This document shows positions 43,176 through 54,447 of a DNA stretch of 64,000 bases, piece by piece; positions within the stretch are counted from its first letter, which is position 1, and every line of letters starts with the position of its first letter. A program made the translations under genes and the position numbers. This DNA comes from Amia ocellicauda (lineage: Eukaryota > Chordata > Actinopteri > Amiiformes > Amiidae). The stretch spans positions 23,148,417-23,212,416 of the forward strand of contig NC_089863.1 of NCBI RefSeq assembly GCF_036373705.1, written 5' to 3'. Below the pieces are notes generated by a model, which worked only from the letters and a program-made list of their open reading frames with translations, had not been told where the DNA came from and made no database searches.

Positions 43176-44805
43176 CTGTGAATTGGTAACTGTGTTGCAC
43201 TGCCTCAAACACACACACACCCACAATACTATAATCCAGACCACGGATTAGTCTCATCCGTCATTGGACTACATTATTTCTTGGTGAGCAGCACCGGCAA
43301 GTTGTGAGGGGAAACTTTGTTCGAACGCTTGACCGACATTTTGGATTCCACACACACTTCAAACGCCAACCACACAATTGCAGGTCCGATAACCGGTTTG
43401 GTTTGGGGCGCTGAGCCATGGATGAATTACAACATGGGGGGTTAGGATTCAATGGGAGGCTCTTGTGGAGCTGCCGATTTAGAGACCCCACCCCCCTATC
43501 CGAATATAAACCGCTTGGCACAGAAATACTGGGATAAAACACATAGGCACAGTAGGAGACGGTTCAAACCACTAACTGTTATATAGCCTCGGCAATATAT
43601 CATATGCATCGCTAACCATCACCTGAAAATAACACTTTCAAGTAAACAAAACACTGGTCACTTCTGTGTATGTTTTAATTTCGCAGCAAAATCGAATCTT
43701 TAGAAAGCGAACACACCCTGATGAATCTAGATTTCACGCTCCTAAATTGCGGGAGATCTTCTGCACAGATTCCCTTGCCTTTCACAGATTCACACGGAGA
43801 GCCGTTGGACCCATTTCTGCAACACAGTGGAATGTGAAAAGCTTTATTGGCAGAGTACTTGCTTGACTGATCATTCTCTATATCCCTCTTTCTCACCCTC
43901 TCTCTCTTTCTCTTCTCACCCATTAACCGAACTCTAAACATTCGTTTCAAACTCATGTATGTATCCTAGCAATGTAAATCAAACCATTTCGAAATGTAAA
44001 ATGCAGTAGGATGGTGTCCGTGTTGGTGACCGCTTTACAATAAAAAATAAAAAATACTGTCCTGGGGAGGGGGGGAGAGAGAGAGCATGGCTCACTGGAG
44101 TAATTTCAGCTCTAAATTGGTAGCTATCATCACATGGCCAAATACATCCTTCACATTTCCAGCCAGGGGAACAATATTGAAGCTGATCTCCATCCCATCA
44201 AGAGCAGATTGTATTACAATTCTGGGGTCAATTCCATTAGTTCTCCTCAGGCCCTTTGCTTACTTCACTTCTGGAATGAAAAAGCGAGAGATTTAGCCAC
44301 ACACACTGCAGGGATCAACTGTGTTATATTGTCTTTTTAATTCTCTAATCTTAGTTGCTCCAAAAAAGTATCTAATTTAGTCAACGGCAAACCTATAGCA
44401 GAAGCAACTTACTTATAGTTACAGCAAAACAATAAAAAGAACTCACCATTTAATCCACTGAAGGCAGAATAATACAGTTCTAATGCAATGGTCAGAGAGT
44501 AAAATCATAATATGGTCCATCATCAGGGCTAGAAACAGCATCTATAAGGCAGGGTATGTAATTGTACTGTCGGTTATTAATATTATATGAATACATCATA
44601 TCTATGTTGTTGCTTAAATGCTTTGCCAACACTGATTCACACTTGCCATGCTAATAAAGCAGTTTTTGATTTTGAAAGGGAGGAAAGTCCGACAATATTA
44701 AATTGAACTGCTCGGAGTACGGAGCATACCTTAACACTTCATTCATAATGATGGCCGCTGAGTTTTACCAACAGTTTACCTTTAAAAAAAAAACAAAACA
44801 AAAAA
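43176..44805. other. Intergenic DNA between GATAD2B and NAXE
   Basis: No coding exon, RNA gene or intact element is recognised. The stretch is moderately AT-rich, and short open frames in it have no recognised domain. Confidence 0.5.
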
Positions 44806-44823
44806 CACGCATGCTGCTCTGTG

Positions 44824-44975
44824 ATTGGTTGAGCCGCTTGAAACAACACCGCGCTTCCTGGTCAGTGATTGGTCCATCGAGCACCCTCCAAAACCGGAAG
44901 CAGCCCGTTTTCCACACTGTGATTGGCGGAATGTATCGCTTCCGGGTTCTGTGTGCGGAAGTCGCTTTCTTCCAG
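44824..44975 (+). promoter_or_regulatory. NAXE promoter candidate: three inverted CCAAT boxes and ETS-like sites
   Basis: TGATTGG motifs (inverted CCAAT, NF-Y type) occur at 44824, 44868 and 44922 (ATTGG starts), spaced 44 and 54 bp. Between and after them are ccggaag (about 44894) and cgcttccggg / gcggaagtc (44937-44964), which resemble ETS sites. No TATA box is seen. A consensus donor (tccag|gtcggt) at 44975/44976 could end a non-coding first exon, with the coding exon beginning just before 45668. Confidence 0.55.
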
Positions 44976-45667
44976 GTCGGTGGGGGTGTGTTGTTGTTGT
45001 TTTGGATATTATTATTTTAAAGTTTCTTATGCAGGTCATGCTTGTTTAATAATAATAATAATAAAATTGCGTGCGATAAAAAACGATTAAGCGAACTGTA
45101 GCGCTACTAAGGCAGCGGTGTTATTGGTGAGTGACCGAAGACATTTACGTTTAATTGGTTATTTAGTTGTTTTAATACACACTCATGCCATTCCGTTGAA
45201 AAGCTCGCAACAGTTGATGTCCTCTATGTATCGTGTGCACAAACTGTAATCCAATGTGTCGAGTGCCTTATAACAGATCAAAAGAGCATTGTGTTGTTTA
45301 ATTCTGGATATAAGTTAGTTATATGTGTGCTTTAGCTACTCGTGTCGTTTTGTTCGCATGACATTGGCACTATATCGCTTAAGCATTCTTATGTCAACTT
45401 TGGACTAATGCAATAATCACAGTCCGTCACCGTGGAGGACAGACACTATTTGCATGACTGTAATGTATAGGTCTCCTGTTGAGGGCTTAAGTGGCTGCCA
45501 CTGTTTTGCCACATGACCAGAGCAATGCTGTGCCCTTCATTAGACCAGGCCTGGAGACCACTGCCTTATGGGGTGTGCCTGCCTGTAGTTCAGTGCATTG
45601 ATCATGTGTGTGTGCCTTGGGGGGGTCCTTGGTGCTCCAGGTTCGGTGCCAGTCCAGGGGTCTCTGG

Positions 45668-46218
45668 ATGTTGGGGCTGCGGACTCTGCTGGGGATCGGG
45701 GTCCTGGTGACATCACACTGCGCGAGGAGGGGTCGGGCTCTGGCGCACAGAGGCTCGTGTCCGGTGACCAGTGGCAGCGGGGCGTCCGGCAGGTTCAGCT
45801 CTTCCTCCATGGAGGCGGCCAAGCCGATCAGATACCTCGGGTGAGCCTTCTTCCCTAGCCAGCATGCTGAGGTATGTCTGTTGAAAGGATGGAGAGTGTT
45901 TTTGAATGTATGTCTCGTCTCCTGTTCTTCTGGTGTGAGTGTGAGAGAGAGAGTGTGTCACTCCATCTCTCTGCCTGTCTCAGCCAGGAGGAGGCCCAGA
46001 AGATCGACGAGGAGCTCTTCACAGAGTACCGCTTCAGTGTGGACCAGCTGATGGAGCTGGCAGGGCTGAGCTGTGCCACCGCCGTCGCCAAGGTCAGAGG
46101 GCGCCGGGAGGAGCGGCATTGCAAATTAGACGCACGCAAACCATTTTTTTTGTTTAATTTAACAATCAACACCCTTTCTCTCCACCTAAAAATGTTTTGG
46201 TCCAAGATCCAGTATATA

Positions 46219-46262
<44 letters not shown>

Positions 46263-47595
46263 TGAGAGAATGAGAGTCCGTGTGTGTTTGTGTGTGTCTG
46301 ACGGTGTTGTCCAGTGCCCTAACAGGCCTGTCCTGTCCTGTCCCGTCCCAGGCCTACCCTGTGTCCTCCCTGCCCAAGAGCCGGCCCTCGGTGCTGGTGG
46401 TCTGCGGCCCGGGCAACAATGGCGGCGACGGCCTGGTCTGTGCCCGCCACCTCAAACTGTTTGTGAGTGTCGCTCTCCAAAAGCAGGCAGGCAGTATCAG
46501 CTGCACGGCCTTGTGGGAGTCCTCCGATCCCCACAGTCCCCTCTTGCTCTCTCAAATAATACGATCCAGACGCTACACCCGTGCTGTCTAACGTGCCCTC
46601 CCCTCTCCCTCCTGCAGGGGTACGAGCCCACCATTGTGTACCCCAAGCGGCCCAGCAAGCCCCTGTTTGAGAACCTCACGGTGCAGTGCGAGAAGATGGA
46701 CATCCTCTTCCTCCCGGAAATGCCGGCAGAGGTGAGCCGACTCCCGCTCTCTCTCTCTTTCACAGGCGCGCACACGGGTCAAAAGCACGAGAGGCTTTCT
46801 AGGTTCAAATGTGCGGTCCTGAGCTAGGGAGAACGCTGCTGTGACAAAATACCACGCACAATAGGGAGCAGGCACAAACCCGTTGGGATCAGATCTAGCC
46901 GAGGCCGGTAGTGTCATCCCTGTGCGTTGATTTCATTTAATGTTAATATTATGGGGCGCAGTGTCTGAACTGTCACCAATGGATACCAAGGTGAGGGCAA
47001 TACAGAGGTGAGCCTGGCTGACTCTCCCTCCCCTCTCTCTCTTTCTCTCCCTCCCTCTCTTCCCCTTCCCCCTTTCTCTGTCTCCCTCTCCCTTTTTCTT
47101 TTTTTCCCTGTCCCCCCCCTCTACCTCTCCCCTTCTTTCTCTATTCATCCCCCTCTCCCCCTCCCAGGCCGACCTGATCGACGAAGCTTACAACCTGGTG
47201 ATCGACGCCATCTTTGGGTTTAGCTTCAAGGGCGCCGTGCGGGAGCCTTTCGGCAGCATCCTGGGCACTCTGAAGAAAGTCACCGTGCCCATCGCCAGCA
47301 TCGACATCCCCTCCGGTCAGTCCAGAGCTGTGTGTCCGTCTGTCTGTCTGTCTGTGTCTGTGTACTCAGTCTCTCTCTCTCTCTGTCCCCAGGCTGGGAC
47401 GTGGAGAAGGGCAGCCCCGACAGCCTGCAGCCCGACCTACTCATCTCCCTCACGGCGCCCAAGAAGGCGGCCCTGCATTTCCGCGGGCGCTACCACTACC
47501 TGGGGGGCCGCTTCGTGCCCCCGGCCCTGGAGCAGAAGTACCAGCTCAACCTGCCCCCGTACCGCGGCACCGACTGTGTCCACCGGCTGCCCTAG
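45668..47595 (+). CDS. NAXE: NAXE, NAD(P)HX epimerase (AIBP)
   Basis: Six coding exons join in phase: 45668-45840, 45984-46092, 46352-46462, 46618-46731, 47168-47315 and 47393-47595 (stop TAG). They encode 285 residues, close to the 288 of human. The enzyme interconverts the R and S forms of hydrated NADH/NADPH so that the partner dehydratase can repair them. The first ~55 residues are Arg-rich and hydrophobic, a likely mitochondrial targeting peptide. The rest is a YjeF-N domain with GPGNNGGDG at 113-121, the conserved [12 protein letters not shown] (Asp182) and DIPSGWDVEKG near 215-225. The start was chosen as the ATG giving [11 protein letters not shown]. In-frame upstream codons are low-complexity, and a splice acceptor may lie at 45640 or 45657. 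Confidence 0.96.
46221..46255. repeat. (GA)n microsatellite
   Basis: A perfect GA tract of about 35 bp in NAXE intron 2. Confidence 0.95.
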
Positions 47596-47864
47596 GGCCC
47601 CCGCAGCGGCGCCACCCACCCGGGTGAGACGGACCAGGGTGAGACATCCGCTGGACTCCCGTTCTGTTGATTTTCCTGGTTTCTGAATTGCGTACAGATT
47701 ATCTACGGGTTCGATGTTCTAATGGACTCCCTTTTTGGATTAAGGCATAATTATCGCTTTGTTGGTCCTTTAAGAAACCCCTTCACACCTGAATTTTGCT
47801 CCAAGGTTGTGCAAAATATAATTGTGTCCTTTTCTCTTCCTGAATGTAAACAGAAATGAGACGG

Positions 47865-47870
47865 AATAAA
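47865..47870 (+). terminator. Candidate NAXE poly(A) signal
   Basis: AATAAA lies 270 bp after the NAXE stop codon in AT-rich sequence and is the first canonical signal on that strand after the gene. Confidence 0.65.
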
Positions 47871-48051
47871 ATAATCAAATTTCTTTAATTGTAAATTGTT
47901 TTGTCCACGCATATATATTTTTTAGGGCTGTCTTCGAAGGTTCATTCAGTCTCCAGACCTTTAGAGGTTTATCAAGTGACCATCACATCAATTTGTTTTC
48001 CCTTGTTAACAGAAACTGACATGGTTTGAATACGAAACCACACTTCAGATA

Positions 48052-48426
48052 AAAATAGAAGAACATAAGAAAGTGTACAAGCGAGAGGAGGCCATTCGCC
48101 CCACCGTGCTCGTTTGGTGTCCATTAATAACCGAGTGATCCAAGGATCCTATCCAGTCTGTTTTTAAATGTTCTCCTGCTTTCTGTCTTGAATGCCTTGA
48201 AGCCCAATTTCCATGTGTGTCCCGGGTGCGTGTGTCCCTGCTGATCTGGAAAAGCTCCTCTGGTTTGATGTGGTCGATGCCTTTCATGATTTTGAAGACT
48301 TGGATCAAGTCCCCACGTAGTCTCCTCTGTTCCAGGGTGAAAAGGTTCAGTTCCTCAGTCTCTCAGTAGGACTTTCCCTTCAGACCTGGAATAAGTCTGG
48401 TTGCTCTCCTCTGAACCACCTCTAGA
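48052..48426 (-). mobile_element. 5'-truncated LINE, 3'-terminal reverse transcriptase fragment
   Basis: Read on the - strand, 48426 downward gives LEVVQRRATRLIPGLKGKSY, a stop, then LNLFTLEQRRLRGDLIQVFK and IMKGID. This is the characteristic C-terminal tail of non-LTR retrotransposon reverse transcriptases. It then runs into an untranslated 3' tail ending near 48052. Only the last part of the element is present, the usual 5'-truncated form. At least one in-frame stop shows it is dead. The clade is not resolved. Confidence 0.8.
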
Positions 48427-48684
48427 TGTCAAACATTAGATTTGTATTCACTTAAACAAAAGGTGTTGTACATAAAGTTCAAAACCATCATAAAGCCCTT
48501 CAATTGCCACTGTAATGTCAGCAAGCATTGTACCAGACCATTATGTTAAACCACAGGGGTAAATTTAAACTGTGCATTTTGAAAATATACGCCGCTTACA
48601 CTGATCATTTTAATTAATTTCAATTGTCTCCTGAAAAAGAGCCATAACCCCATCCTGCCAGCATGCATGCAGACTACTCACATA
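48427..48684. other. Intergenic DNA, no feature seen
   Basis: Unremarkable AT-rich sequence between the LINE fragment and the DD36E element. Confidence 0.4.
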
Positions 48685-48686
48685 TA

Positions 48687-49907
48687 CACTCACCTAAAGG
48701 ATTATTAGGAACACCTGTTCAATTTCTCATTAATGCAATTATCTAACCAACCAATCACATGGCAGTTGCTTCAATGCATTTAGGGGTGTGGTCCTGGTCA
48801 AGACAATCTCCTGAACTCCAAACTGAATGTCTGAATGGGAAAGAAAGGTGATTTAAGCAATTTTGAGCGTGGCATGGTTGTTGGTGCCAGACGGGCCGGT
48901 CTGAGTATTTCACAATCTGCTCAGTTACTGGGATTTTCACGCACAACCATTTCTAGGGTTTACAAAGAATGGTGTGAAAAGGGAAAAACATCCAGTATGC
49001 GGCAGTCCTGTGGGCGAAAATGCCTTGTTGATGCTAGAGGTCAGAGGAGAATGGGCCGACTGATTCAAGCTGATAGAAGAGCAACTTTGACTGAAATAAC
49101 CACTCGTTACAACCGAGGTATGCAGCAAAGCATTTGTGAAGCCACAACACGCACAACCTTGAGGCGGATGGGCTACAACAGCAGAAGACCCCACCGGGTA
49201 CCACTCATCTCCACTACAAATAGGAAAAAGAGGCTACAATTTGCACAAGCTCACCAAAATTGGACAGTTGAAGACTGGAAAAATGTTGCCTGGTCTGATG
49301 AGTCTCGATTTCTGTTGAGACATTCAGATGGTAGAGTCAGAATTTGGCGTAAACAGAATGAGAACATGGATCCATCATGCCTTGTTACCACTGTGCAGGC
49401 TGGTGGTGGTGGTGTAATGGTGTGGGGGATGTTTTCTTGGCACACTTTAGGCCCCTTAGTGCCAATTGGGCATCGTTTAAATGCCACGGCCTACCTGAGC
49501 ATTGTTTCTGACCATGTCCATCCCTTTATGACCACCATGTACCCATCCTCTGATGGCTACTTCCAGCAGGATAATGCACCATGTCACAAAGGTCGAATCA
49601 TTTCAAATTGGTTTCTTGAACATGACAATGAGTTCACTGTACTAAACTGGCCCCCACAGTCACCAGATCTCAACCCAATAGAGCATCTTTGGGATGTGGT
49701 GGAACGGGAGCTTCGTGCCCTGGATGTGCATCCCACAAATCTCCATCAACTGCAAGATGCTATCCTATCAATATGGGCCAACATTTCTAAAGAATGCTTT
49801 CAGCACCTTGTTGAATCAATGCCACGTAGAATTAAGGCAGTTCTGAAGGCGAAAGGGGGTCAAACACAGTATTAGTATGGTGTTCCTAATAATCCTTTAG
49901 GTGAGTG
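48687..49907 (+). mobile_element. Intact Tc1/mariner element, DD36E (Incomer-like), copy 1
   Basis: Perfect 29-bp terminal inverted repeats (48687-48715 and 49879-49907, outer sequence cactcacctaaagg) enclose one open transposase gene. TA dinucleotides flank it at 48685-48686 and 49908-49909, the Tc1/mariner target duplication. Total length is 1,221 bp. Every required part is present. It lies between the convergent NAXE and GPATCH4 genes. A second copy of exactly the same length is at 59868-61088. Confidence 0.97.
48835..49875 (+). CDS. Tc1/mariner transposase, DD36E, intact (copy 1)
   Basis: The 346-residue protein has an N-terminal paired-type helix-turn-helix DNA-binding region (about 1-110, with GFSRTTISRVY as a recognition helix). 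A catalytic domain follows, with Asp in WSDES, Asp in QQDNAPCH and Glu in SPDLNPIE. I count 36 residues between the second Asp and the Glu, which puts it in the DD36E group named Incomer in the literature, not the usual DD34E Tc1. It cuts and pastes its own element. The frame is free of stops from ATG to TAG, and the C-terminus (KAKGGQTQY) abuts the right repeat. Confidence 0.95.
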   Translation: MGKKGDLSNFERGMVVGARRAGLSISQSAQLLGFSRTTISRVYKEWCEKGKTSSMRQSCGRKCLVDARGQRRMGRLIQADRRATLTEITTRYNRGMQQSICEATTRTTLRRMGYNSRRPHRVPLISTTNRKKRLQFAQAHQNWTVEDWKNVAWSDESRFLLRHSDGRVRIWRKQNENMDPSCLVTTVQAGGGGVMVWGMFSWHTLGPLVPIGHRLNATAYLSIVSDHVHPFMTTMYPSSDGYFQQDNAPCHKGRIISNWFLEHDNEFTVLNWPPQSPDLNPIEHLWDVVERELRALDVHPTNLHQLQDAILSIWANISKECFQHLVESMPRRIKAVLKAKGGQTQY

Positions 49908-49909
49908 TA

Positions 49910-50590
49910 CATGGAAAAGTAAAACAAATGTGTCGGAAACCATCTGCTGTTTGGGATTTTGTTTGCTAAATGCACAGAAAACCCCCAAAAAGCTGAATGA
50001 AAGCTGTGCAAGAGAAAATTGGTAGATCATGGAGGAACAACAGATAATGCATCATTTAAAATTGATTAGGATTATTATTATATACAGAAAGATATATAAT
50101 TTGGACTGTGGAAGGGAGTCCAAACTGTCAAGGTTACTGTATTCTGGTGTCTTTAGTATTTACTACTTTCAGCATTGTTGTTTTTAAATGTTACTGAAAA
50201 ACGAGATATAATCATCCAGAGGTTTACACTGATTCGCTATTTCTGATTGACTAAAATCATATGTCACCACGCAAACAGTTCATGTAGAGGTATTGACACA
50301 AACCGTGTGCTTGTTAAAATAAAAACATGATTACTGTTCAAGAGGGCGTATTTTAAACCACAAGGGGATGTTTAATTTTTTTTGTTATGGATCAGCTGTA
50401 AGAAAAAGAAGGATTTTCATTCAAATCTATACACTTGTAGCTAATGTGACGTCAGAGGTAAATTAAGCAAATGAGCACCAACGAAGCATGGAACCTTGAC
50501 CCTCTGGGACAGCCCTGATATTTGTAATCTTATCATTGTAACATTGACATCCCATGGAACCTGTCGTCCTGCACACACAAGCACACAAAC
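49910..50590. other. Intergenic DNA after the transposon
   Basis: AT-rich sequence with no gene or repeat recognised, up to the presumed 3' end of GPATCH4. Confidence 0.4.
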
Positions 50591-50605
50591 TACTGTGGCA
50601 ATTCA

Positions 50606-50611
50606 TTTATT
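50606..50611 (-). terminator. Candidate GPATCH4 poly(A) signal
   Basis: TTTATT on the + strand reads AATAAA on the - strand, about 300 bp after the GPATCH4 stop codon. The 3' UTR would then be about 50590-50912. Confidence 0.6.
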
Positions 50612-50912
50612 AACAATACAAACGGCAAATCATTTCTCCAGAGCAAGAGCTTCGCGCCAGCTGGAGAGACGGGGAGGATCCGGCGATCTCAGGACGTCCG
50701 GTCGGCAGAGGTTCAGTTCTTTGCTCTCGGTTTCCGATTTGACTCCGGGTCCCCCCAGGCACACGACACCCGTGAGGAGCGGTCTGAGAAAGACGAGGAA
50801 ATTCACTCTCCTCAGAAATACACGGACATACCAGTGATAATCAAGTAGGTCGTGCAGAAGGGGGTTATCAAATTCATGAATCCAAAGAGGTCTGTGGCCT
50901 TAACAGCCTTCC

Positions 50913-53621
50913 TCACTCACTCATCTGTTTCTTCTTTTTCTTTTTTACGCTCGTTATCTCCAAGTCCCTTTCCTCCTCCACCTCCACCTCCTCCTCCTCC
51001 TGTTCTCGCTTGCCTTTCTTTTTCTTCTTCTTCCTCCTTTCCCCCCCTTCCTCCTCCACCTCTGCCACCTGCTCCTGCCTGGTGCTGTCCTCCTCCTTCT
51101 CCCTCTTTCTGTTCTTCTTCTTTTTGTGTGAAACGGCCTCTGAGGGCTCCTCGGAATTCTGGGTACAGTCCACTTCCTCTTCCGCCGCTTCCTCCCTCTC
51201 CTTGGAGCGTTTCTTCTTCTTTTTCTTCGTCTTTTTACCTTCTACCTGGTTCGCCACTCTTCCCTCCTCTTCCTCCTCCTCCACTCCGTTGCTCACCTGA
51301 CTCGAGACCTGGTCTTCGCACCCCTTAACGGACTGGGCTTTCTTGCCATATTTCGCCAGGAACGCCATCTCTTGTTCCTCCAGTCGGGCCAGTTTGGCAC
51401 TCATCTTGAGACCATGACGGGCTCCCCTGATAAAAATATTATAAAAACAACATATTAGTCACTTAAAACTGGTTGACTGTCAGCATAAGCCTTGATTTTA
51501 GCCCTACCCAGATGCACAAAAACTAAAAGCAGCCGTTCGAATCGACTATAACTACAAGGATCTTATTTTAAATTCTAATTTTAGTGTGACGGAATCATAC
51601 TAGATGGAGTTTAATTTGTTAGTCAAATTAAGTTCAAATCTTGGGGAAAAACAATATCTACAGGAAGCGTTTTGATACGGTCGACAGCCTATAGCTTGTC
51701 ATTGATCAGAGTTGTTTGGGTTAATTTCTTACTTGTGAGCAGTCCGGCCTCCACACACTCTGACGAGGTCGTCGTCGGATAACCTGAGCACAAACACGAG
51801 AGAAAAGCGGGTTAATACGGACCTTGTCGGCGTGGTGGGTCGAGTAGCAAGTGGCAGGGGCGAACTAAGGGGTAGGGTGGGCGGGGTTGGGCTCCCAACG
51901 ATGCGGACATGCTCTCACTTGGTGGCGGAGGACAGGTCCAGTCTCCGGTCTTCATCCTCGGAGTCGCTGCTGTCTGCCGAGCTGTGCGTCTTCTCCTCAG
52001 GCTGCTCCCCCCCCGACAGCAGGGTTGCAGACTAGTGAGAGAGAGAGAGAGAGAATCAGCCCCCAGAGTTCGCCCCCAAAACAGAATAGTCCAGATTACT
52101 CCTTGTGATAACAACACCCAGGCTACCTTGATAAAGCGGCCGTACAGCTTGGCCTTGGCCAGATCTGCCTTCCTCGGCCTCTTGTTGGACACGGGCCCCT
52201 CGGCCTTGGTGGTCACCTTCTGCATCTGCACCCCATCCTGTCGGGCAGAACACACCGCACGAGATCTGTATCAGTAGGAGTTTTTTAATAAACAAAGACC
52301 ATGTACAAGAACAACTGTGACTGCCGAGTTTAAATACTATTCTGTCTAGCCGAGGCCCGGAAGGTTCTCCGCTGGCCAAGAGGCAAGGAGAGAGGACGGT
52401 TCCCGAGTGTTGACGTGGTCACCGACTCACCTCCCCGGCCTCCACCGCCAGGCTGGCCGAGGCCTCGTTGAAGACGTGGTCCCACCAGTGGAAGGTGAAC
52501 TCATCTGCCTGATTGTGCCCGACCTGGAGAGAAGAAGACCCCAGCACAGACGCATGTCAGGTACAGACCGAGCATTAGAGTAAAACCATCCCTACCCACA
52601 GATATACGGAGGCTCCATTCCAGTTTTAACAATCCAATTCCAGTAGAGCTCACTATAACCATTGCAACCATAATTGGAATTGGAATTTGGAAGGGTTCTG
52701 GAAAAAAGGGGAATTGGAATTGGAACCGACCCCAACCCCACAGGTAGGTCTTAGAGGTAGGGGTTTTAAGTTTTAAACTGGAGAGGATGACAACGAACGG
52801 ACACCGAGTTTAAACAGAGCAAGTTCCGTTTAAGATGTGGGAAAAACATTACATTTGCCTAAGTATGAGCTTCTATCGCAAAAGAGACAAGACTGCCTTA
52901 CCCCGGCCTTATCGCACTTCACTTTGACTTTGATGGCCTCCGAAATCCCGTTCTCTCTCTTCCCCAGGCCTTTTCCTGCAATAATATAATAGGCTCAGGT
53001 AAATCCAAACATGTTGTAGAAGGGGTGAAAGAATAGATGGCACTCTGGAGGTGGTTCATTCAATTACATAAAAATCTGTGTATCCAAAAGGTAGACAGAG
53101 ACATATAGAATAAAGTCAGTCTATAACTTTAATTAGTTTAACTGCTTTATCATCATCTCCTGGAGTAGAAGTTTAACGCCAGCTTGTGTCAGTGCAAGAA
53201 ATGTCTGATCATACACATTGGCTATTCGTCTTTAACTATTGTAATAAATAAAACTGATCAGATTTCAGTTGGCCTTTAACCCTGTACCAGACGTATAACA
53301 TGCTGCGTCTAATACTAGATCATGCATCGTGAAATAATGACCAGGAATGCGAGTCCAATACTGCCAGCGATCAGGCGCTATTGTGCGGTTGTACTTCGAA
53401 CTGTCACTTCGCAAAGTTTGGGCATTTCCGCTACCCGTAGCAAAGCCACATGCGGGCAGTTTCTGCTATTTGTTCGCTGCTATCCAGTGGGGGAGTCGCG
53501 GAGGCGGCCACATCGCTCGCTATTACGCCCCCGGGATCCCACCTTGTTCCCAGCCGTGCCGCAGCATCTGTTGCTCCGCAAACCGCAGCCCTCGACTCTT
53601 CCCTTCGCCGGCTTCGGACAT
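50913..53621 (-). CDS. GPATCH4: GPATCH4, G-patch domain-containing protein 4
   Basis: Seven coding exons on the - strand join in phase: 53621-53543, 52975-52902, 52523-52431, 52237-52127, 52031-51919, 51783-51733 and 51426-50913 (stop TGA). They encode 344 residues. Residues about 9-55 form the G-patch, with GWEQGKGLGKRENG spanning exons 1 and 2; such domains usually bind and activate DEAH-box RNA helicases. VGHNQ ... FHWWDHVF follows, then the conserved GGRTAHKGARHGLKMSAKLAR block. The last exon is a long, alternating Glu- and Lys-rich tail typical of nucleolar proteins. The family acts in the nucleolus and Cajal bodies; the human protein is longer in its repetitive tail. The gene faces NAXE tail to tail. 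Confidence 0.95.
52615..52741. repeat. GGAATT-rich interspersed repeat in GPATCH4 intron 2
   Basis: The stretch is built from 'ccaattcc / ggaattgg' words with inverted symmetry and ends 'ggaaccgaccccaacccca'. The same wording is common in fish introns as I recall it. No coding content is seen. Confidence 0.45.
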
Positions 53622-53910
53622 GGTCACAGCCCTAGAGGGGTGAAACGGTGCACCAGCATTAAAACACACAGCCGGCGTCAAGTTATTTATCGTGGTCGTT
53701 ATAAGAAATATATACATTACTGTTGTTACCTGTTGTAGATGTTTTGCAGCTTATTTACAGTTTAACGTCCTATTCCCCTGCAGCCATCAATAGTGTTATG
53801 ATCCTCCGGGAAGAGAAACACGCTGTCTACCGCGCAGGAAACATGCTGCCGGAAGCACGAACTTTGACCTCTGCGCGTCATCGGACTACTTCCTTAACAA
53901 CGGCATAGTA
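53622..53910 (-). promoter_or_regulatory. Probable GPATCH4 promoter region
   Basis: The region directly upstream of the GPATCH4 start codon (on the - strand) is moderately CpG-containing. It has an ETS-like cttccgg motif near 53850 and a gatgacgcg word near 53878. No TATA box is evident. Exact transcription start is unknown. Confidence 0.35.
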
Positions 53911-54254
53911 ACTAATCGAACCAGGTTTTGCTTGAAGTGCAGGGTTTACACTTCATAATAAAGGTTATAATTTAATGATTTATATAATAACAATCACCTG
54001 TATTGTCTTTGTAGGATTTACTCTATATTCACAGTTTTAAATAGTCATTCCTATTTTTTTAATGCAAGAAGTACTTGTGATGGATGCGTGTAGTTCTGTT
54101 TTGCTCCAGTTTACTTATGTGTCACATGCACTGCAAAAACATGCTTTAGTCTGATCCTTTGTGGTGTAACCCTGAGCAGGAATACATATTCCGGTCCATC
54201 TGGAGCTTTGAGGGGAATCGGACTTTCTTCTGCCCCCCCCCCATTAGTGTAGTG
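53911..54254. other. Intergenic DNA, no feature seen
   Basis: AT-rich sequence with no recognisable gene or element. Confidence 0.4.
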
Positions 54255-54447
54255 CAGGGGTTTTCAAACTGGTCCTGGAGGACCCCCTGCCCTGCTGGTT
54301 TTTGTTCCAACCTAGGTCTTAATTACTTAATTGAATGGTATATTGCTTTGTTAGGTTAATTAAGCATTCAATTAAGCAATTAAGACCTCGGTTGGAACAA
54401 AAACCAGCAGGGTAGGGGGTACTCCAGGACCAGTTTGAAAACCCCTG
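54255..54447. mobile_element. hAT-type palindromic MITE, well preserved
   Basis: The two halves are inverted copies: caggggttttcaaactgg ... tgctggtttttgttccaac on the left and the matching inverse on the right, meeting at a TTAATT-rich centre. Identical 8-bp flanks gtgtagtg (54247-54254 and 54448-54455) are a perfect target duplication, which fixes the ends and supports the hAT superfamily. It has no coding capacity and depends on a foreign transposase. Confidence 0.93.

Noticed and set aside
51010-51300. Phe/Ser/Pro-rich open frames on the + strand
   Set aside because: They are the antisense of the Lys/Glu-rich last exon of GPATCH4.
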